Assembly: GCA_964439625.1 (NCBI GenBank)
Contig: CAYTPI010000006.1
Coordinates: forward strand, 62,001-126,000
Direction of reading: 5' to 3'
From: CAYTPI01 sp964439625
GTDB taxonomy: Bacteria > Chloroflexota > Anaerolineae > Aggregatilineales > UBA3940
DNA length: 64,000 bases
The translations under genes were made by a program, and so were the position numbers. The notes under the pieces are model-generated. The model had not been told where the DNA came from. It was given only the letters and a program-made list of their open reading frames with translations, and made no database searches. The stretch's first letter is position 1. Every line of letters begins with the position of its first letter. Of this stretch, positions 59,770 to 64,000 are shown in pieces.

Positions 59770-61047
59770 CTATGCTTGCTGAACCTGCTGCCCGTGCCCT
59801 GCGAGTTGTTCAAATATTTTGCCATTGGTAAACACGCGCTGCCCACGGACGAAAGTTTGCTCGACGCGCCCCACCAGCTCACGCTCTATGTAGGGCGTCC
59901 AGGCGCACTTGCTGTACACATCGTCCTCGGTGATCGTCCAGCGGGTTGTCGGGTGTAGGAGCACAATATCGGCGTCGTAGCCGGGTTTAAGATGGCCTTT
60001 GGTGGGCAGATCAAAGAGCTTGGCGGGCGTGTGTGCGCCTTTGTCTAGTAGATGCTGCCAGGTTAGCTTGCCGGAGTGGACGGCGGTCGTCAGAATGGGC
60101 AGCAGAAAGTCAAGGCCGGGCATGCCCGCTGGCGGTGAAGCACCGTTTTTCTCTCCGATAGTGTGCGGGGCATGATCGGTGGCGAAGTTATCGAGCACGT
60201 CGAGGTTGGCCCAAAGGGCAGCGACGTCTTTAGCAGAGCGCAACGGTGGGTTGACTTTGCCAAACGGTGATTTGGTCTCCTCGTCGATGGTAAGCGTCAG
60301 GTGGTGTGGTGCTGCCTCACAGGTGACCCGTGCGCCACGCGCTTTGGCATCCCGGATGAGGTCGAGTTCAGCTTTGGTTGAAACATGGCAAATATGCAGC
60401 CGCCGCCCGACTTGTTCCGCGAGAGTAATTAAGTAGGCGACTGACAACGCGGCGCAGATCGGTGGGCGGCGCTGCTCTCGGCCGGCGTAGTAGCGGACGG
60501 CTTCTTCTTTCTCGGCATGGACGGCGATGACACGGTCAGGCGGGTAGGCTTCAAAGTGCTTGATCTGGTCCTCAAAGCGATCCACCAATAGGTCGCCCGT
60601 GCTGGAGCCAATATACATCTTGAGGGCTACGGCATCGGTCAAGGAGGCGGCAGCGTCGGCGTTGGCATGAGTGGCCCCGACATAGAGGCCAAAGTCACAG
60701 ATGGCTTTGCTCTCAGCACGGGCCAATGCCGCTTGGAGTGATTCTTGATCAACGATGGCGGGGCTGGTGTTGGGCATTCCAAAAACGGTGGTAACACCAC
60801 CTGCGACGGCGGCAGCAGTACCCGTGAAGAAATCTTCCTTGTGTTCACCGCCGGGTTCGCGAAGGTGAGTATGAACGTCAATGAGGCCGGGAAGTACGTA
60901 GTACTGCGAGCAGTCAATGCGTTCGGCGTCTTCGATGAACTGCCCAAGGTGCTGCCCAACGGCGACGATCTTTTCACCAGCGACGAGTACATCGTGCGGT
61001 TGTGGGCCGTCATCTGTAATGACCTGCCCCCCTTCAAATAAGAGCAT
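59770..61047 (-). CDS. pyrC: Dihydroorotase
   Basis: 425 residues, class I dihydroorotase of the amidohydrolase superfamily. The metal site is DVHTHLREPGGEHKEDF with the HxH pair; the carboxylated Lys is in VALKMYIGSS, later His in VIAVHAEKE and LHICHVSTKAEL, and the catalytic Asp in FATDHAPHT. It cyclises carbamoyl aspartate in pyrimidine synthesis. Allantoinase is similar, but FFTGTAAAVAGGVTTVFGMPNT and the context with glyA fit dihydroorotase better. It follows glyA with a terminator in the 65-nt gap, so it is probably separately transcribed. Confidence 0.88.
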   Translation of the reverse strand: MLLFEGGQVITDDGPQPHDVLVAGEKIVAVGQHLGQFIEDAERIDCSQYYVLPGLIDVHTHLREPGGEHKEDFFTGTAAAVAGGVTTVFGMPNTSPAIVDQESLQAALARAESKAICDFGLYVGATHANADAAASLTDAVALKMYIGSSTGDLLVDRFEDQIKHFEAYPPDRVIAVHAEKEEAVRYYAGREQRRPPICAALSVAYLITLAEQVGRRLHICHVSTKAELDLIRDAKARGARVTCEAAPHHLTLTIDEETKSPFGKVNPPLRSAKDVAALWANLDVLDNFATDHAPHTIGEKNGASPPAGMPGLDFLLPILTTAVHSGKLTWQHLLDKGAHTPAKLFDLPTKGHLKPGYDADIVLLHPTTRWTITEDDVYSKCAWTPYIERELVGRVEQTFVRGQRVFTNGKIFEQLAGHGQQVQQA

Positions 61048-61065
61048 GGCTGCCTCCGGTTAGAT

Positions 61066-61092
61066 AAACAAAAAACCCGCATGCGCGGGCTT
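61066..61092 (-). terminator. Rho-independent terminator after glyA
   Basis: On the minus strand GCCCGC-GCAT-GCGGGT (61090-61075) is followed by a T run (61075-61070, TTTTTTG). It lies 20 nt after the glyA stop and before pyrC. Confidence 0.8.
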
Positions 61093-61112
61093 CAGTGTAA
61101 TAGTCAATTAGG

Positions 61113-62377
61113 TTAATACCAGAGCGGAAAGCGGTGGCACATCTCGCGGACAGCATGCTTGATCTGCACGATAGTGGCTTCATCCTCGATGTTCTCAACG
61201 ATGTCGCAAATCCAATTGGTGACTTGTCGGATTTCAGCCTCCTTGAAGCCACGGGTAGTTGCTGCTGGCGTCCCGATGCGGAGACCGGACGGGTCGAAGG
61301 CAGAACGCTGATCGTTGGGTACCATGTTGGCGTTGGTAGTAATGCCTGCCTCGTCTAAGACGGCTTGGGCGACCTTGCCAGAGACGTCTTGCGGCGAGAG
61401 GTCAACGAGCAGCAGGTGGACATCGGTGCCGCCACTGACGATAGTGAAGCCGCGGCGCATAAATTCGTCTGCCATGGCGCGGGCGTTATCAATAACTTGA
61501 CCGCAGTATTGTTTGTATTCGTCGGTCAGGGCTTCCTTCAAGCAGACGGCGATGCCTGCGGTGATGTTGTCGTGGGGGCCGCCTTGCAAGCCGGGAAAGA
61601 CGGCCCGGTCGATCTTCTTAGCATGCTCTTGTTTGGTCATGATCAGAGCGCCACGTGGGCCACGCAGCAGCTTATGTGTGGTTGCCATCGTAGCGTCTGC
61701 ATAAGGGATGGGGCTTGGGTGGTAGCCAGTCGCACAGAGCCCTGAAATGTGCGCGATATCCGCCATGAGATACGCACCAACGTCCTCGGCGATCTCTGCA
61801 AAGGCGGCAAAATCAACTTGGCGGGGGTAAGCTGTAACGCCTGCGATAATCATTTTAGGTTTGTGCTCGCGGGCCAGCTTGGCGACCACGTCCATATCGA
61901 TGACGCCAGTATTTGGGTTGACGGGGTACTGCACGGCGTTGTAGTACTTCGATGAGAAGTTAACTTNNNNNNNNNNCCGCCACTGGGCAAGGCCAACCCC
62001 ATGACTGTATCACCAGGGTTGAGCAGGCCAAGATAGATTGCTTGGTTGGCAGGTGAACCGGAATAGGCCTGCACATTGACATGCTCTGCGCCGAATAATG
62101 CTTTAGCACGATTGATGGCAATAGTCTCGATAGTGTCAACGTTTTCGTTCCCGCCGTAGTAGCGTTTGCCGCTGTAGCCTTCGCTGTACTTATTGGTGAA
62201 GACGGTAGCAACTGCGCCCATAACGGCAGCACTAGCGTAGTTTTCGGACGCGATCAGTTCGATGCCGTCTTGTTGGCGCTGTGTTTCGGTTACAACGGCC
62301 TGGTAGATTTCTGTGTCGTAATCTGCTAAATCTGTGAGATAAGCCGAACCGCGCAGAGTCGGTGCTGTTTGTTGCAT
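61113..62377 (-). CDS. glyA: Serine hydroxymethyltransferase, interrupted only by an assembly gap
   Basis: About 420 residues as a whole. PLP enzyme converting serine and tetrahydrofolate to glycine and methylene-THF. N-terminal half: ELIASENYASAAVMGAV, TNKYSEGYSGKRYYGGNE, VNVQAYSGSPANQAIYLGLL and MGLALPSGG just before the Ns. C-terminal half: VNFSSKYYNAVQYPVNP after the gap, MADIAHISGLCATGYHP, ATTHKLLRGPRGALIM (PLP lysine) and the closing QVTNWICDIVENI. In the family LPSGG is followed by HLTHGWxVNFS, so about 20 bases are missing, not ten; that also restores the frame. The gene is therefore probably intact. Confidence 0.95.
61967..61976. other. Assembly gap of ten N inside glyA
   Basis: Ten N between LPSGG and VNFS codons of glyA. 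Ten bases would shift the frame; the family consensus predicts about 20, so the N count is a placeholder. Confidence 0.95.
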
Positions 62378-62480
62378 GATGGAGCCTTTGAGAATCTATG
62401 ATTATCGTGCGGATTTACTATGATTGTAGCTGATTTCGTTAAGGGTAGTCCAGTATCAAGCATCCAAATTGACCCCTTGA

Positions 62481-63215
62481 CTATTTCGCAGCCCATGGAC
62501 TGCGAAAAGTGTTGACGGTGACCTCATCGATTTGAAGGCGGTCGGGTTGGGCGATGACGTACAAGACGGCTTCCGCAATTTCTTCGGGCTGCACCATGCC
62601 TTCCATGATGTCATCCGTTTGGGCATCGTCGGTATTTTCCCACCATGCGGTTGCTACTGCTGCTGGGTGAATAATATGTGTGTGAATATTCGTGCCGGAG
62701 ATTTCTTCATTAAGTGCTTCAGTAAAGCCGCGCATCCCAAACTTGGCGGCACAGTATGCTGTGCGGTTTTCATAACCATTTTTGCCGGCGAGCGACGAAA
62801 TCTGGACGATGCGCCCGCTGTTATTTTCGAGCATGGTTGGGAGAACAGCCCGCGTCATCAAGTAGACGCTCTTGAGACACGTATCGACGGTGGTATCCCA
62901 CTGTTCAACGGTCATATCCAACAGAGAGATTGGGGGACCATAGCCTACGTTATTGACTAACACATCAATTGATCCGAATGACTCTCGTGCGGCGTCGCGG
63001 ACGGCGTGGGCTGTTGCCTCTTCAGTGACATTACCGGCGACGACGACGGCTTCGCCGCCAGATTCAATAATGGCATTCCGGACGGCGTTCAGCTTGGATT
63101 CTGTGCGAGCGGTCAAGACGATTTTGGCACCTTGCTGGGCCAACAACAGAGCAATCTCAAGCCCGATACCACTACTGCCTCCGGTTACAATCGCTACTTT
63201 ATCTTGAAGGTCCAT
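62481..63215 (-). CDS. Classical SDR-family NAD(P)-dependent oxidoreductase
   Basis: 244 residues. TGGSSGIGLEIALLLAQQG (cofactor), LVNNVGYGPP (NNxG), catalytic Ser in VQISSLAGKNG and Tyr/Lys in RTAYCAAKFGMRGF. VATAWWEN follows where substrate-loop variation occurs. The cofactor is probably NADP(H), because the strand-2 end is TARTESK with a basic residue rather than Asp. Substrate unknown; members reduce ketones or sugars or act in fatty-acid steps. It stands 103 nt upstream of glyA on the same strand. Confidence 0.85.
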   Translation of the reverse strand: MDLQDKVAIVTGGSSGIGLEIALLLAQQGAKIVLTARTESKLNAVRNAIIESGGEAVVVAGNVTEEATAHAVRDAARESFGSIDVLVNNVGYGPPISLLDMTVEQWDTTVDTCLKSVYLMTRAVLPTMLENNSGRIVQISSLAGKNGYENRTAYCAAKFGMRGFTEALNEEISGTNIHTHIIHPAAVATAWWENTDDAQTDDIMEGMVQPEEIAEAVLYVIAQPDRLQIDEVTVNTFRSPWAAK

Positions 63216-63378
63216 GGTATTCCCTTTTTAATATATGATCAGCTTACATAGCTAAAGATAGCAACACTAAGGCTAGGTGGCGCGTTTTTTCATGTGAAGT
63301 GTATTTAGGTGAATATCCAATATATCGGAAGGAAGAGGCTTTTTGTTTTCCCGCTCAGTGTGTAAAACAAGTGGGTCA

Positions 63379-63407
63379 TTGCTGCTGATTTGGCGGATGG
63401 CTATAAT
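63379..63407 (+). promoter_or_regulatory. Sigma-70-type promoter of the penicillin-binding protein gene
   Basis: TTGCTG (63379-63384), a 17-bp spacer and a perfect TATAAT (63402-63407), 42 nt before the ATG at 63449. The best promoter match in the window. Confidence 0.6.
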
Positions 63408-63448
63408 CTGCGACGTTTTACACTTGGTTGATATATGGTGAAATTTAC

Positions 63449-64000
63449 ATGAGACGAAACCGATCGCCACTGGGGATGATCATTGTCTCAATTATTGTCG
63501 TGAGCATTCTGATCAGTTTTGGGTATGTTGCGTTTACGATGTTGGTAGGTAGTAGTGAAGATGTCGCTAGTGTTCCGGCGGCTGCGGTGCCCACACGTCC
63601 ATCCGCGGATGTACCATTGGATCGCGGTGACCCTGAGGGCGTTGCGATCACCTTTCTTGAGGCGTGGGAAGTTGGCGACTACGAGGGCATGTACGGCTTA
63701 CTTTCTTCCAACAGTAAGCAGACCTACCCCAAAGAAGAATTTCTGAATTATTACGGCAATGCGGCAACGGCAATGACGTTGATCAGCATTGACGCGAGCT
63801 TAAACTCACTGATTCCGAACGAGGAACTGGGTCGTGCAATTGCAGCCTTCCGGCTGACATATGAGACTCAAGTTGTTGGGCCCATTGAGCAAACTAGCGA
63901 CATGATCCTTGTGTTGGAGGACTCTGGTTGGGGTGTTACATGGCGGCCCTCGATGATCTTCCCTGAGTTGAGTGGTGGCAATTATCTTTCGCTCAGCCCG
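63449..64000 (+). CDS. Class B penicillin-binding protein, N-terminal part (3'-truncated by window)
   Basis: The frame from the ATG at 63449 is open to the end of the window (184 codons). A membrane anchor (about 10-32, MIIVSIIVVSILISFGYVAF) leads to a short linker, then an NTF2-like MecA N-terminal domain (about 60-165): GVAITFLEAWEVGDYEGMYG, SNSKQTYPKEEFLNYYG, FRLTYETQVVGPI and the closing WGVTWRPSMIFPELSGG. In class B PBPs this domain is followed by the transpeptidase dimerisation and catalytic domains, which must lie beyond the window. The family cross-links peptidoglycan and is inhibited by beta-lactams. The catalytic part is not seen, so the call rests on the NTF2 domain. Confidence 0.8.
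   Translation, partial: MRRNRSPLGMIIVSIIVVSILISFGYVAFTMLVGSSEDVASVPAAAVPTRPSADVPLDRGDPEGVAITFLEAWEVGDYEGMYGLLSSNSKQTYPKEEFLNYYGNAATAMTLISIDASLNSLIPNEELGRAIAAFRLTYETQVVGPIEQTSDMILVLEDSGWGVTWRPSMIFPELSGGNYLSLSP

Noticed and set aside
62378..62480. Possible glycine riboswitch before glyA or the SDR
   Set aside because: The gap is only about 100 nt and shows none of the conserved glycine-riboswitch elements.

Overview
The window reads as one contiguous piece of a Chloroflexota chromosome (Anaerolineae / 'Thermofonsia'-like), probably from a metagenome assembly because a run of ten N sits inside glyA. The assignment is an inference from gene content and style, not from a marker gene. The clues are lipoproteins and membrane-anchored proteins with Thr/Pro-rich linkers, LysM, fasciclin, G5/TolB-like and caspase/FGE proteins, a Ser/Thr kinase with an external domain, a BchI-family ATPase, MenA/MenG, and many GTG/TTG starts. 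I saw no rRNA, tRNA, CRISPR array or insertion sequence. Coding density is high and the only gene-free stretch over 300 bases is 46861-47215.

Layout. 1-11.4 kb: the 3' end of a (probably transaldolase-fused) glucose-6-phosphate isomerase, fur-hemW, a caspase/FGE protein, a polyprenyl diphosphate synthase, acpP, a BchI-type AAA+ ATPase, a nucleotidyltransferase with a degraded signature, an HD protein and a tyrosine recombinase. 11.6-19.6 kb: membrane and LysM proteins, mutL, a large sensor kinase and a methyltransferase. 19.8-24.4 kb: a tightly coupled five-gene operon joining a CDP-alcohol phosphotransferase, a flippase-like membrane protein, GTP cyclohydrolase II, a RibD-type reductase and a BchC-like dehydrogenase, without the rest of riboflavin synthesis. 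24.4-34.3 kb: M1 peptidase, a divergent ornithine-type transcarbamoylase, a G5/propeller lipoprotein, a glycosidase fused to an O-antigen-ligase domain, and a Ser/Thr kinase. 34.6-40.5 kb: a polysaccharide operon (UXS-like epimerase, O-antigen ligase, GtrA, GT4) followed by menG-menA.

40.5-48 kb: two holin-like membrane proteins, then what I consider the most unusual unit. It is a membrane signal peptidase of the Ser/His type fused to a DUF5305-like region and an FGE-like domain, with one small secreted protein gene on each side. Those two proteins share a motif just after their signal anchors, although their mature parts are unrelated. Next door lie a response regulator and a kinase whose receiver domain has lost its phosphorylation residues, then a matrixin-type protease.

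48-64 kb: an aldolase, a polysaccharide deacetylase, a three-domain fasciclin lipoprotein, small lipoproteins, a PRTase, a CheY-like regulator, a minus-strand operon of epimerase-GT2-geranylgeranyl reductase, pyrC, glyA (split only by the assembly gap), an SDR, and the start of a class B penicillin-binding protein that runs off the window.

Taken together, the window holds isoprenoid/menaquinone supply (polyprenyl synthase, MenG, MenA, geranylgeranyl reductase), surface glycan assembly, envelope proteins and two-component regulation, mixed with housekeeping genes.
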